Below are positions 14,053-22,545 of a DNA stretch of 33,802 nt, one piece after another. Each line of letters begins with the position of its first letter. Within the stretch, counting starts at the first letter, position 1. The DNA is from Nostoc sp. FACHB-973 (GTDB lineage Bacteria; Cyanobacteriota; Cyanobacteriia; Cyanobacteriales; Nostocaceae), in NCBI RefSeq assembly GCF_014698115.1, contig NZ_JACJSJ010000093.1:1-33802 (forward strand). The letters are read 5' to 3'. The notes beneath the pieces were generated by a model. It had not been told where the DNA came from, ran no database searches, and worked only from the letters and a program-made list of their open reading frames with translations. Made by a program: the position numbers and the translations under genes.

Positions 14053-15660
14053 TTAACTAACTACCGCTTCAGCTTTTTCCTCTACTTTTTCCTTCACTAG
14101 CACATAGGGCGTTTCTGCACCCTGCGCCAGATATTCTGCAAGCTGACTTTCAATTTGATCGCGGACAATTTGGCGATATTCTAGAAAGTGTTCGTTGTGG
14201 GCACAGGCAGAGACGTAATGTTCAACAACTCCAGGGTTACGTTTGAGAATGCTAAATAAATGATGCCAGAATTTCCAACGGGTTTCGCGTTTGATTCCTT
14301 GTCGCCAAATCACAATTAACAAGGCTTTGATAACTACCCACTCTGGCATTTTAGCTGGTGCTTTCCAACTGGGTAAACCCATCATCAAGAAACAGCGGTA
14401 GGTGCGATCTAAGTATTTAACTGGGTCGTATAAAGCACAAAATGCCTCAACATATTCTCTGGCAAGTTCTTCTAAGGGACGGGTGGGAAGAAAGTTCATC
14501 AATGTTGTTTGATTGATGTTGGCAATCTTGCTATCTTGATTTTCCCGGAGTCGTCCTTCTTTTTTCAGGCGATGCCACAGGGCGGTATTGGGTAAGGCTT
14601 GCAACATGGCAAAGGTAGTAGAGGGAATTGCTGCTTCTTCTGCAAAGCGGACAATGCGATCGCCAGCACCCGCTTTTTCGCCATCAAACCCTATAATAAA
14701 CCCAGCCATCGGGCGCAATCCAGCTTTGGTGATGGTTTGCACTGCCTCAGTTAGGGAATTGCGAGTATTTTGAAACTTCTTAGTTAGTTGCAAACTATCT
14801 TCATCCGGCGTTTCGATTCCCAAAAACACCGCCGAGAAACCGCACTCAACCATCAACTCCAACATTTCTGCGTCTTGTGCCAAGTCTACTGAAGCTTCAG
14901 TGTCAAAGCGGAAGGGATATTGATGTTCTGCCATCCAGACTTTTAACTCTTTGAGCAACAATTTCACATTGCGTTTGTTGCCAATGAAGTTATCATCCAC
15001 CATGAACACACCCCGCCGCCAACCTAGTTCATAGAGGTAATCTAACTCTGCCAAAAGTTGGGACGGGGTTTTGGTACGTGGTTTGCGACCATAGAGAACA
15101 ATGATGTCACAAAATTCGCACTGGAAGGGACACCCACGCGAAAACTGCACGGACATCATGTCATAGGCATCCAATTCTAATAAATCAAAACGGGGTATTG
15201 GTGTGCTTGTGACATCTGGTTTTTCTGTGGCGCGGAAAGTTCCAGAAGTTTCTCCCCGTTGAATTGCGTCAATAAACATCGGCAAAGTGATTTCGCCTTC
15301 ATCCAAAATCAGGAAATCTGCACCAACATTTTGGACTTCGTGAGGTACAGAAGTGGGGTAAGGGCCGCCCACTGCAACCAACTTACCACGCTGCTTTGCT
15401 TCTTGAATTTGGTCGAGTAAATCTTGTTTTTGAACAATCATCGCCGACAAGATGACTAGATCTGCCCACGCCCATTCTTCTTCTGTTGCTGAACGAATGT
15501 TGCGATCGACTAGCTTAAATTCCCACTCTTGGGGCAGAATTGCTGCTACTGTTACTAAACCCAGAGGTGGTAATAAAACCTTGCGATTGACTAATTCCAA
15601 AATTTTTTCATATGACCAAAAGGTTTTGGGAAATATTGGATACACCAGCAATACTCGCAT
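14053..15660 (-). CDS. B12-binding domain radical SAM protein (DUF4070 type)
   Basis: 535 residues from the chosen ATG. An N-terminal Rossmann-like B12-binding domain (about residues 1-150; MRVLLVYPIFP, then VAVGGPYPTS and FLILDEGE) precedes a radical SAM core with the cluster motif Cys177-x3-Cys181-x2-Cys184 (CPFQCEFC) and the SAM-binding stretch FMVDDNFIGNK. The C-terminal third, with FMMGLPSW-like helical sequence, fits the DUF4070 region found in HpnP-like proteins. The DxHxxG cobalamin motif is absent, as is common in this superfamily. HpnP methylates hopanoids at C-2, but this large cyanobacterial family has many paralogues, so that function is not claimed. The start at 15660 has GAGG ten bases upstream; a TTG three codons earlier overlaps that site. 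Confidence 0.88.
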   Translation of the reverse strand: MRVLLVYPIFPKTFWSYEKILELVNRKVLLPPLGLVTVAAILPQEWEFKLVDRNIRSATEEEWAWADLVILSAMIVQKQDLLDQIQEAKQRGKLVAVGGPYPTSVPHEVQNVGADFLILDEGEITLPMFIDAIQRGETSGTFRATEKPDVTSTPIPRFDLLELDAYDMMSVQFSRGCPFQCEFCDIIVLYGRKPRTKTPSQLLAELDYLYELGWRRGVFMVDDNFIGNKRNVKLLLKELKVWMAEHQYPFRFDTEASVDLAQDAEMLELMVECGFSAVFLGIETPDEDSLQLTKKFQNTRNSLTEAVQTITKAGLRPMAGFIIGFDGEKAGAGDRIVRFAEEAAIPSTTFAMLQALPNTALWHRLKKEGRLRENQDSKIANINQTTLMNFLPTRPLEELAREYVEAFCALYDPVKYLDRTYRCFLMMGLPSWKAPAKMPEWVVIKALLIVIWRQGIKRETRWKFWHHLFSILKRNPGVVEHYVSACAHNEHFLEYRQIVRDQIESQLAEYLAQGAETPYVLVKEKVEEKAEAVVS

Positions 15661-15759
15661 TAGTATCAATCCTCACACTTTGATTATTATCCCAACTCTA
15701 ACGAAAATAAAGACTTATTGACTTTTTCTGAAAGTTGTTTTAGTTTACCACTGATATTG

Positions 15760-15790
15760 AATGGGGAGTGGGGAGTTGGGAGTGGGGAAT
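15760..15790. repeat. Heptanucleotide tandem repeat
   Basis: GGGGAGTGGGGAGTTGGGAG units in the gap between the radical SAM and DUF4336 genes. STRR type. Confidence 0.55.
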
Positions 15791-15827
15791 TCTTTACTTG
15801 GAACTTGGAACTATTTTGCGTTTTTTC

Positions 15828-17054
15828 CTACACTTTTTCCTTTGCTGGCGGGACGATGCCAAATTTATTTAAACCTGCGTCGATTTCCCTAAGTGCTTTA
15901 AAATCCTCTTCTGGTAAGGGATAGGTGTTAGTGTTAAACAAACCAGCACCTAAAGCAGGTTGCTTTTCTAAGAAAGAGAAAGCTTGACGAAACTGATACG
16001 GCTGGGCTTTAATCGGTGCATCAAAGTGGCAAGGAATAATCCACTCAAAGTTCCAACTTGCAACTTTATCAGCCCAGTCAATGGTTTCTTTGGGTGCGCG
16101 GTTGAGAATTAGTGTCTGTAAAATTGGTGCTACGAACAACCGATTATTACCCCGTAGGGCATCAAACGATCGCTGCCAGTCCTGCCATTTAAAGGGATAC
16201 AATCCAAAATAAGCTTTTTTTGAGCGTTCTGTTGCTTTTAGGGCATCTTGGAACACCTTACCCCAAGGACGTATTTCTAAGCTGTTTGGTTGAAAGTATA
16301 AAGCAAACAAACAGATCCGCTGCCATCCTTTGCGGCGATTTGGTTGAATATCTGCAACAATGTCACAAGCATTATCTTTGGCATGGAATAGCAAGGGATA
16401 TGGATCTAATTGGACGATCGCAGGCGGATCTTCTGAAATGGAAAGCACTGAATCTGTTACAAGTAGAGAATGCGATCGCTTGTGAAAAAAAGCAACTTCC
16501 GCAAACCGACCAGAACCAAGGTTAATGGGGCCAAGCATGGCATAATCAAACTCATCAGCAAAGGGTGTTTTGCTGCTATCTTCTGGAAGTAGCTGAGTGC
16601 GTTTTGGGGGTAAGCCAAGCCAGCTAAGGGGCAGATTTAGCGGAAAACTCCATTGATTCGGCGCTACAAACACCTGTGCAGTCGGGAAGTATCTAGCGAA
16701 GGGACCGACGAAAACCTTGTGTTCTAAACCAGAGACAGTTGGCAGGATAATGTACTTAACATGACCATGTTCAGCAACCAACTCATTGACAAGCCGGATG
16801 CACTCTGGGGTAGGCGCAACAGGCGCATAAACCAACAAACCCCCGGCTTCCAGCTTCACAACAGTCATGCGAATTGGCACAACAACATAAAAAATGCCCT
16901 GAATCTGGTCAAAATTCCAGATTGTATCCTTGAGGACTTCTTTGCGGATTGTCCGCCGTCTACCATACGGGTAGAGTGGCACAAGAGGCCATAATCGCCA
17001 CGAAAAGTCCCTTGGATGAATCTGTTCTGCATTGACTATGCGTTCATCAGCCAC
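15828..17054 (-). CDS. DUF4336 domain protein (metallo-beta-lactamase-like fold)
   Basis: 408 residues from the GTG at 17054, which has AAGGGG eight bases upstream; the frame opens at a TTG at 17084 with no such site. The sequence matches the DUF4336 family of plants and cyanobacteria: RDFSWRLWPLVPLYPYGRRR near the start, GIFYVVVPIRMTVVKLEAGG, VKYIILPTVSGLEHKVFVGP and a C-terminal WIIPCHFDAP. The conserved His residues (GLEHK, CHFDAP) and Asp of VTDSV lie where a metallo-hydrolase would place metal ligands, but the classic HxHxDH motif is not present. The function is unknown. There is no signal peptide. It lies upstream of the radical SAM gene on the same strand with about 170 bases and a tandem repeat between them. 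Confidence 0.85.
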   Translation of the reverse strand: MADERIVNAEQIHPRDFSWRLWPLVPLYPYGRRRTIRKEVLKDTIWNFDQIQGIFYVVVPIRMTVVKLEAGGLLVYAPVAPTPECIRLVNELVAEHGHVKYIILPTVSGLEHKVFVGPFARYFPTAQVFVAPNQWSFPLNLPLSWLGLPPKRTQLLPEDSSKTPFADEFDYAMLGPINLGSGRFAEVAFFHKRSHSLLVTDSVLSISEDPPAIVQLDPYPLLFHAKDNACDIVADIQPNRRKGWQRICLFALYFQPNSLEIRPWGKVFQDALKATERSKKAYFGLYPFKWQDWQRSFDALRGNNRLFVAPILQTLILNRAPKETIDWADKVASWNFEWIIPCHFDAPIKAQPYQFRQAFSFLEKQPALGAGLFNTNTYPLPEEDFKALREIDAGLNKFGIVPPAKEKV

Positions 17055-17139
17055 TCTGCGATCCCCTTCAAATTTCCTGCTCAAATTTTAATAGGATATG
17101 GCACTTTTCATTGATTTGTGAAATATTTTTTATTGGCTG

Positions 17140-17215
17140 TTCTTTGTCCTTTGTCAGTTGTCATTTGTCCTTTGTCCAAAACTAATGACTAATGACTAAT
17201 GACCAAAGACCCACA
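17140..17215. repeat. Heptanucleotide tandem repeats
   Basis: TTTGTCC/TTTGTCA units (17146-17178) followed by ACTAATG units (17180-17203). STRR-type filler between two minus-strand genes. Confidence 0.6.
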
Positions 17216-17221
17216 GTCAGA

Positions 17222-17803
17222 TTATTCTTTAACGTCAAAGTCAACTTTATCGTAAATATCTGATAGAGAGATTTGAAATTCAACAGAGGATAAGATTAAA
17301 ACGCTATCGTCATCCTCATATTCTGAGAAAATCCATTTTTTTGCATCAGTTTTATAATACTGTTCTACATGCTTTTTGTATTGATCTATCAAAACATATT
17401 CTTGAAAACTGGGTATGCTACGATAAGCCGCAAATTTTTCATCTATATCATAACTTCTAGTAGATTTAGATAGCACTTCAGCAATCATCAAGGGATTGGT
17501 AATTGTATCTGTACGCCCTTCAGCAAATTCTAATGAACCTTGAATAACCATGACATCTGGATATGTATGAATTCGCTTTTTAGGAATCCATAAACGTTGT
17601 TCAGCTACGAATACTCGATAAGGTTGTCGCTTCAAAGCAAAATTCAGAGATCCGCTGAGATTCAAAGCTATTTGATTGTGATTTGGTGTTCCACCTGTCA
17701 TGGGTATAATTTGACCATCTATATATTCACTACGATATTCTGAAATGACCTCTAATTCTAGGTATTCTGTGGGTGAATATTGGCGTTTTTCTTGTAATTG
17801 CAT
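17222..17803 (-). CDS. Uma2 family protein (PD-(D/E)XK nuclease fold)
   Basis: A 193-residue member of the Uma2/DUF820 family, which is greatly expanded in cyanobacteria. Family features in order: YSPTEYLELE, the YIDGQIIPMTG strand pair, HNQIALNLSGSL, the catalytic-type Asp in TYPDVMVIQG (about residue 90), Glu in LMIAEVLSKSTRSYD (about residue 109), Lys in DEKFAAYRSI, and EYVLIDQ. The PD...E...K set fits the restriction-endonuclease-like fold. The cellular role is undetermined; many copies are thought to be mobile or selfish. ATG start at 17803. It lies alone between STRR and a palindrome. Confidence 0.9.
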   Translation of the reverse strand: MQLQEKRQYSPTEYLELEVISEYRSEYIDGQIIPMTGGTPNHNQIALNLSGSLNFALKRQPYRVFVAEQRLWIPKKRIHTYPDVMVIQGSLEFAEGRTDTITNPLMIAEVLSKSTRSYDIDEKFAAYRSIPSFQEYVLIDQYKKHVEQYYKTDAKKWIFSEYEDDDSVLILSSVEFQISLSDIYDKVDFDVKE

Positions 17804-17894
17804 AAGACAAACAATTTTGGATTTTAGATTTTGGATTAGTGCAAAATTTAAGAATATTTAGCGAGAGCTAGAAATATTTTGACTTATTTTTACA

Positions 17895-17922
17895 GTAGGG
17901 GCACAACATGTTGTGCCCCTAC
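17895..17922. repeat. 28-bp perfect palindrome (GTAGGGG type)
   Basis: GTAGGGGCACAACA joined to its reverse complement TGTTGTGCCCCTAC, 15 bases beyond the stop codon of the carotenoid oxygenase gene, where it could act as a terminator hairpin. Same architecture as 13859-13886 with a different centre. Confidence 0.7.
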
Positions 17923-17936
17923 AATTATCTTTATTT

Positions 17937-19373
17937 TTACGCTGGGTTCCAAGTACCGTGGAAACTGTGAGGAATCACGCTGGGTAATCCTAGTTTACAA
18001 ACTGGTTCTGCATCTAAGCGATCGCTATCAAATATCCAAACTTCACTACTATGAGAATTACCATCGTAAACCACGATTAACACCCAACCTTGTTCAGGGT
18101 TTTGACTATCTTGGGCGTGAATGGGTTCTGAAGAATAAAGATTTTCTCCTAAATCTACTTCCGTGAGGGTTTCAGTTTTGTAGTCAAAACGAGCGATCGC
18201 ACTTAACCATTCTTTACCTGTCTTAATTCTTTCTGGGCGCAAAGCTACATAAGTATAACGCCAAGGTTGTCCGACTTGCGATCGCTGCACAACAGGAAAC
18301 TCACAAACCCGGTTGATAACTTCTTGAGTTGCTGTCACTTTGGCAGTTTGAGGATTGAGACGCACTTGCCATAATGTCCCTTGAGAAACGGTGTGTGTTT
18401 CACCAGTTGGAAATTCTCTGAGATATTCATTACTTTGTTGAAAATCTGAATATCGCACCACATCCAAAATTACCGAACCATCTTGATTTTCACACCCATT
18501 ACCAAAATGCCAATTAAACCAAGGATCGGTTTCACCACGACTCACTAAAGATAAGTTTTCCCTGTCAAATATTAACACCTGAGTTCCTAACTGAGGTTCC
18601 CAGGAAAGAGATTCACTGAAGGTAGTTAAACCTACTAAAAATGATAGTGTTTTCATCCGCATCGGTGGCACGAAAAACACCAGATATTTTTGACTTAAAA
18701 CAAAATCATGTATTATTGCATAGCGGTCTAGTTTGAAAGCAGCTTTTTGAATAATTTTGCCAGAGGTATCGCTTTTGTAGAGATTGAGTTGTACAAAAGT
18801 TCCGAAACTGATACCAAAATTAAAAATTTCGCCTGTATGTGGATCGCGTTTGTAATGAGCAGAATAAGGTAATCTATTATCCAAACCACCTAAATCATCT
18901 AATCCCTTGGTTTCTAGAGTTTGCAAATCAAGGGCATAAGGCTTAGTTGCTTCCCACAAAGCCAACAGTTTATCAGGTAAAGCCAACACTGAAGTATTAG
19001 CTGCATTCTTGACTTGCGGGTTCCACCGCTTCCAAATCGGCCCCGGCGCGTGTGTACCATAAATACCATAAAGGAATTTATCTGCTTTAGTTTCAGCTTG
19101 ATATTCTGCTGTTTGCACATAGCGATAAACTCCCGTCACTCCTGCATCGGTGAAATGGACGCCGAGAATCGCCCCATCTCCATCAAACCAGTGTCCCACA
19201 CGCACACCACCGCGTTCTAGCCGCGCTGGGCCATTGCGGTAAAGACTACCACGCAAGCCATTTGGGACTTTACCAGAGAGAATTGGCAATTGGGTAGTGG
19301 GGAATTCTGTAGCTGGTTTGGCGATCGCACCTGCCCAAGCTCTTTTTGTTGACTTTTTATTAACTGTGTGCAT
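17937..19373 (-). CDS. Carotenoid cleavage oxygenase (RPE65/CCD family)
   Basis: A 478-residue seven-bladed beta-propeller non-haem iron dioxygenase that splits carotenoids or apocarotenals. The four iron-binding His are visible. Numbered from the upstream TTG they are His175 (PYSAHYKRDPHTGE), His224 (AIIHDFVLS), His291 (FNWHFGNGCE) and His474 (PHSFHGTWN). The N terminus carries GLRGSLYRNGPARLERGG, the family's propeller-closing motif, and HWFDGDGAI. The ATG at 19373 is used; a TTG two codons upstream is the only longer option. Neither has a strong ribosome binding site. Length fits the apocarotenoid oxygenases of cyanobacteria. Whether it cleaves carotenes or shorter apocarotenals cannot be told here. 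Confidence 0.94.
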   Translation of the reverse strand: MHTVNKKSTKRAWAGAIAKPATEFPTTQLPILSGKVPNGLRGSLYRNGPARLERGGVRVGHWFDGDGAILGVHFTDAGVTGVYRYVQTAEYQAETKADKFLYGIYGTHAPGPIWKRWNPQVKNAANTSVLALPDKLLALWEATKPYALDLQTLETKGLDDLGGLDNRLPYSAHYKRDPHTGEIFNFGISFGTFVQLNLYKSDTSGKIIQKAAFKLDRYAIIHDFVLSQKYLVFFVPPMRMKTLSFLVGLTTFSESLSWEPQLGTQVLIFDRENLSLVSRGETDPWFNWHFGNGCENQDGSVILDVVRYSDFQQSNEYLREFPTGETHTVSQGTLWQVRLNPQTAKVTATQEVINRVCEFPVVQRSQVGQPWRYTYVALRPERIKTGKEWLSAIARFDYKTETLTEVDLGENLYSSEPIHAQDSQNPEQGWVLIVVYDGNSHSSEVWIFDSDRLDAEPVCKLGLPSVIPHSFHGTWNPA

Positions 19374-19440
19374 ATTCAATTAATATCTGATAAATTATTG
19401 ATTTACACAGATGCATTCTACATTGTTGTGTATTGGTGTG

Positions 19441-19520
19441 TTATGGCTTTAGCCTAACGCACCCTAGTAACTCCTGAATTCTGTTAGCGTAGCGGGGCGT
19501 AGCCCATTCTGACTTCTGAC
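19441..19520. repeat. Dispersed repeat cluster
   Basis: GGCTTTAGCCTAACGCACC and GTTAGCGTAGCGGGGCGTAG followed by CTGACTTCTGACTCC heptad-like units. Repeat wording shared with 3815-3975. Noncoding region upstream of the globin gene. Confidence 0.5.
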
Positions 19521-19615
19521 TCCGGAATTCTGCTGTATATGAGCTTGCTCATAGTAACTGCTAGAAATAACCACTAAATTGAAGTCAATCAATATTCTAA
19601 AAGGTTGAAAAAACT

Positions 19616-20056
19616 ATGATTAGCCAACAAACAATAGATATCGTTAAATCTACAGCACCAGTCTTGAAAAAAAACGGTCAGCAAATCACGACTCGGATGT
19701 ATGAAATTATGTTTCAAAACCATCCAGAAGTCAGAGAACAATTTAACATGTCTGCTCAAGCAGACGGTTCTCAGCCTGCGAGATTAGCTACAGCAGTTTA
19801 TAGTTATGCTAACCAAATTGATAATTTGCCTGCTTTAAAATCGATGGTAGAAAATATTGCCCATCGTCACGTGCAGACTCATGTTACACCAGAACAATAT
19901 CCTATTGTTGGAGAAAGTTTACTGCAAGCGATGAAAGATGTTTTGCAAGAAGCAGCTACAGAAGAAGTGATGGCGGCTTGGACTGAAGCTTATCAGGTAT
20001 TATCTCAGGTTTTCATCAACAGAGAACATGACATATATCTAGAAGAAGAAAAATAA
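19616..20056 (+). CDS. Single-domain globin of the flavohaemoglobin type
   Basis: 146 residues that align with the globin domain of E. coli Hmp at matching positions: Tyr29 (B10), Gln53 (E7), proximal His85 (F8), Tyr95 and Glu137 are all present. Hmp uses these for NO dioxygenation and O2 binding. The protein ends where the Hmp globin domain ends, so the FAD and NAD(P)H reductase domains are absent, as in Vitreoscilla haemoglobin. It may bind O2 or NO and depend on a separate reductase. AAGG lies about a dozen bases before the ATG. It is followed by a palindrome and a thioesterase gene on the same strand, 213 bases away, so cotranscription is uncertain. Confidence 0.92.
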   Translation: MISQQTIDIVKSTAPVLKKNGQQITTRMYEIMFQNHPEVREQFNMSAQADGSQPARLATAVYSYANQIDNLPALKSMVENIAHRHVQTHVTPEQYPIVGESLLQAMKDVLQEAATEEVMAAWTEAYQVLSQVFINREHDIYLEEEK

Positions 20057-20105
20057 CAGTTTGTCCATTTTTAAATACAAGACTTTGCGTCATCACAAGT
20101 GCAAG

Positions 20106-20133
20106 GTAGGGTACCACAGCTGTGCTACCCTAC
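20106..20133. repeat. 28-bp near-perfect palindrome (GTAGGG type)
   Basis: GTAGGGTACCACAG joined to CTGTGCTACCCTAC, with one mismatched pair. Located 50 bases after the globin stop, so it could terminate that transcript. Third member of the family at 13859 and 17895. Confidence 0.65.
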
Positions 20134-20269
20134 AAATTTATATACCCCATGTAATTAGAAACCGTGATACAACAAATCTAAATCTACCCTTGTCAGGTGA
20201 TTTGGTACGATATAAACCATATTCCCACAATTAACTACAAAGGGTAAAACAGCTAATACAAGTTCTATC

Positions 20270-21040
20270 ATGACAACTAAACCAACCTTGAATTCTTGGA
20301 TTAACTGTCCCCAACCAAATCCCCAAGCAAATCTGCGTTTATTCTGCTTCTCCTACGCTGGTGGTAGCTCCATGATTTTTCGCACATGGTCTAATAGCCT
20401 ACCTGGTAATGTCGAAGTCTGTGCTGTGGAATATCCTGGACGGGGAAAACAGATAAATTTATCACCTTACACGCGGTTAGAAGCTCTTGTAAAAGCGATC
20501 GCTCCAGTTCTTCTACCATATTTAGACAAACCATTCGCCTTCTTCGGTCACAGCATGGGCGGATTAATTAGCTTCGAGTTAACTCGTCTACTGCGCTTAG
20601 AGTATAATCTTAAACCGTTTCACCTTTTCATATCTGCTCGCCGCGCCCCACAAATCCCACCTACAAAACCACCCTTGCACGTCTTACCAGATCCGGAGTT
20701 ACTCGAAGAACTACGCACTCTCAACGGGACACCCAAAGCAGTACTAGAAAATCCAGAACTGATGGAAATCTTCCTCCCTGTTTTGCGGGCAGATTTTGCA
20801 GTTTTAGAAACTTATATTTATACTCCACAACAGCCTCTAGACTGTCCCATTAGTATATTTGGTGGTTGGCAAGACAAAGAAGTTAGCCATGAATCTCTGC
20901 AAGCATGGCGAGAGCAGGCGATGTCTACTTTCTCTTTACAAATGCTTGACGGCGATCACTTTTTTATACACTCTCATCAAAATTCATTACTTAAACTTAT
21001 ATCTCAAGAATTGCAAATACCCAGGCGTAATACGTCGTAA
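20270..21040 (+). CDS. Type II thioesterase (alpha/beta hydrolase)
   Basis: 256 residues of the thioesterase II family, which removes wrong or stalled acyl groups from carrier proteins of NRPS and PKS enzymes. The catalytic triad is visible: nucleophile Ser95 in GHSMGG, Asp202 in GGWQDKEV and His230 in DGDHFFI. The N-terminal RLFCFSYAGGSS (oxyanion region) and EYPGRGK are standard for the family. There is no NRPS or PKS gene in the window, so its partner lies elsewhere. ATG at 20270 without a strong ribosome binding site. The stop is followed by STRR repeats and a convergent exbD. Confidence 0.92.
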   Translation: MTTKPTLNSWINCPQPNPQANLRLFCFSYAGGSSMIFRTWSNSLPGNVEVCAVEYPGRGKQINLSPYTRLEALVKAIAPVLLPYLDKPFAFFGHSMGGLISFELTRLLRLEYNLKPFHLFISARRAPQIPPTKPPLHVLPDPELLEELRTLNGTPKAVLENPELMEIFLPVLRADFAVLETYIYTPQQPLDCPISIFGGWQDKEVSHESLQAWREQAMSTFSLQMLDGDHFFIHSHQNSLLKLISQELQIPRRNTS

Positions 21041-21060
21041 ATATCGCCAAGGTAATCATT

Positions 21061-21136
21061 AAGAGTTAGGAGTTAGGAGTTGGGAGTTAGAAGTCAGAAG
21101 TGAAAAACTATCTCCCTCATCCCCCTCATCCCCCCT
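21061..21136. repeat. Heptanucleotide tandem repeats between convergent genes
   Basis: AGTTAGGAGTTAGGAGTTGG units followed by CCCTCATCCCCCTCATCCCC. STRR type. Confidence 0.6.
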
Positions 21137-21140
21137 TTTC

Positions 21141-21545
21141 CTATTGTCTTTGAGTGGCGATCGCTAATTTTGCCCCCGGAACCTCACGTACCCGATCCAT
21201 CACAGCCACTACTTTACCGTGACCAACTTTTTCATCAGCATTAATAATCACTAACATTTCTGAGTTAGAACCAATTAAAGTCCGCACTTGCTGTGTCAAA
21301 TCATCAACTGCAACTGGTTTTCGGTTCAGGCTTACTACTCCTTGTTCATCTACTGTGATGGTAATTTTAGAGGGGACTTGTTGTTGTTTTGCTGTGGCTG
21401 CCTTCGGTAAATTTACAGGCAAACCTTCTGAACGTGTTAAAAACAAAGTTGACATGATAAAAAATGTCAAAATTGCAAAAATCACATCAATCATCGGTAC
21501 GATGTTGATTTGTAATGGAAGTTCTGGTTCATCTGGAAGACGCAT
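21141..21545 (-). CDS. exbD: ExbD/TolR family biopolymer transport protein
   Basis: 134 residues from the ATG at 21545, which has GAGGAG about nine bases upstream; the frame opens seven codons earlier at 21566 without such a site. The single N-terminal transmembrane helix (about residues 15-38) carries the essential Asp of PMIDVIFAILTFFIM, which ExbD/TolR uses for proton-motive-force coupling. The rest is a periplasmic domain ending LAIATQRQ. The start overlaps the end of exbB by 17 bases, so the two are translationally coupled. It works with ExbB at 21529-22182 and the divergent TonB-like protein. Confidence 0.93.
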   Translation of the reverse strand: MRLPDEPELPLQINIVPMIDVIFAILTFFIMSTLFLTRSEGLPVNLPKAATAKQQQVPSKITITVDEQGVVSLNRKPVAVDDLTQQVRTLIGSNSEMLVIINADEKVGHGKVVAVMDRVREVPGAKLAIATQRQ

Positions 21546-22182
21546 AAGTTTTTTCTCCTCGTTCATAGCGACGGCGATAAAGTAATTCTAGTTGTCCCCC
21601 ATACTCCTGAATTAGCGCGATTTGACGCTGGTACAATCCCCGGAAGGTATTGGCAAACATGAGTATGAATATAGCAACAATCAATCCTGATGCTGTAGAT
21701 ACAAGAGCCTCACTAATCCCGGCGGTAACACTTGCGGTTTTGCTACCTCCCACGTCACCAAGATTTAGGGAGGCAAAGGAAGTTATCAATCCTAATACTG
21801 TGCCCAGAAGACCCAAAAGTGGTGCCAAACTAATGATTGTCTCAAAAATGTTTTGGAAACGTTTGAGTACTGGGATTTCAGCCTGCGCTTCACTTTCCAA
21901 TGCCAAACGAAATTCCTCTGGATTTGGCTCCTCTAATTCTAAAGCTGCAAGAAAAATGCGGGCGAGTGGCAAATCTGCGTTTTTCTGAAGTTTATCCATT
22001 GCACCGACAACATTATCGAGGCGATAAAGATTCAATACATCCCGCACCACACGGCTTTGACGCTGATTGATCCTTACCCAAAACCTGATACGCTCGATGA
22101 TTAGTGCCACACCCAATACCGAAAATCCCAGCAGCGGCCACATGACCACACCGCCTGCTACAAACAAATTCTGAATACCCAT
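21529..22182 (-). CDS. exbB: MotA/TolQ/ExbB proton channel family protein
   Basis: 217 residues with three predicted membrane helices: residues 8-28 (VAGGVVMWPLLGFSVLGVAL), about 112-136 (ISLAPLLGLLGTVLGLITSF) and about 152-178 (ALVSTASGLIVAIFILMFAN). The LLGTVLG segment and the Thr/Ser-rich third helix are the ExbB/TolQ signature. The cytoplasmic loop between helices 1 and 2 is charged. It probably forms the inner-membrane motor with ExbD. The gene is divergent from the TonB-like gene, with 363 bases between. Weak ribosome binding site AGAGAA. Confidence 0.93.
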   Translation of the reverse strand: MGIQNLFVAGGVVMWPLLGFSVLGVALIIERIRFWVRINQRQSRVVRDVLNLYRLDNVVGAMDKLQKNADLPLARIFLAALELEEPNPEEFRLALESEAQAEIPVLKRFQNIFETIISLAPLLGLLGTVLGLITSFASLNLGDVGGSKTASVTAGISEALVSTASGLIVAIFILMFANTFRGLYQRQIALIQEYGGQLELLYRRRYERGEKTYASSR

Positions 22183-22545
22183 GTTCTCTAAACGTCATCA
22201 ACAACACACAGTAAGACTAGCAGAATCTAGAGAAAAGTTGAAACTTTTTCTCAATAAAATTTAAAATATAATGATAATTTTTTCAAACGTAATCATGATG
22301 ATTTTGATTTACTTTATGTGCTGCTTGTGTAAGTTCCGTACATAAATTTGCTCACTTTACATAAATTAATTTTATCAAAACAAAAATTTATTTTGTTTAT
22401 AAATCGTGATATTGATAGTTTTCAAAGATGTTTTGGCTAATGTCGGGTTACATAAAACTACCTCAAATAATTTTAATTTTTTGCTTGATATTTGTAACCG
22501 TGCATTCTAAGATGACTGAATTAGTGAGAATAGGTAGCAATAGCT
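22183..22545. promoter_or_regulatory. Divergent promoter region of exbB and tonB, possible Fur box
   Basis: AT-rich intergenic region between divergent genes. TATAATGATAATTTTTTCA at 22267-22285 matches about 13 of 19 bases of the Fur consensus, including a full GATAAT-type half (ATAATGATAAT). AATCATGATGATTTTGAT nearby is a second partial match. Iron control would suit a TonB system, but AT-rich DNA gives such matches by chance. Confidence 0.35.

Noticed and set aside
14053..15660. Naming the radical SAM protein hpnP (hopanoid C-2 methylase)
   Set aside because: Domain order agrees but the family has many cyanobacterial paralogues, and no hopanoid gene is nearby.
16220..16525. Plus-strand 101-codon frame inside the DUF4336 gene
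   Set aside because: Shadow frame antisense to a well-supported gene, no family features.
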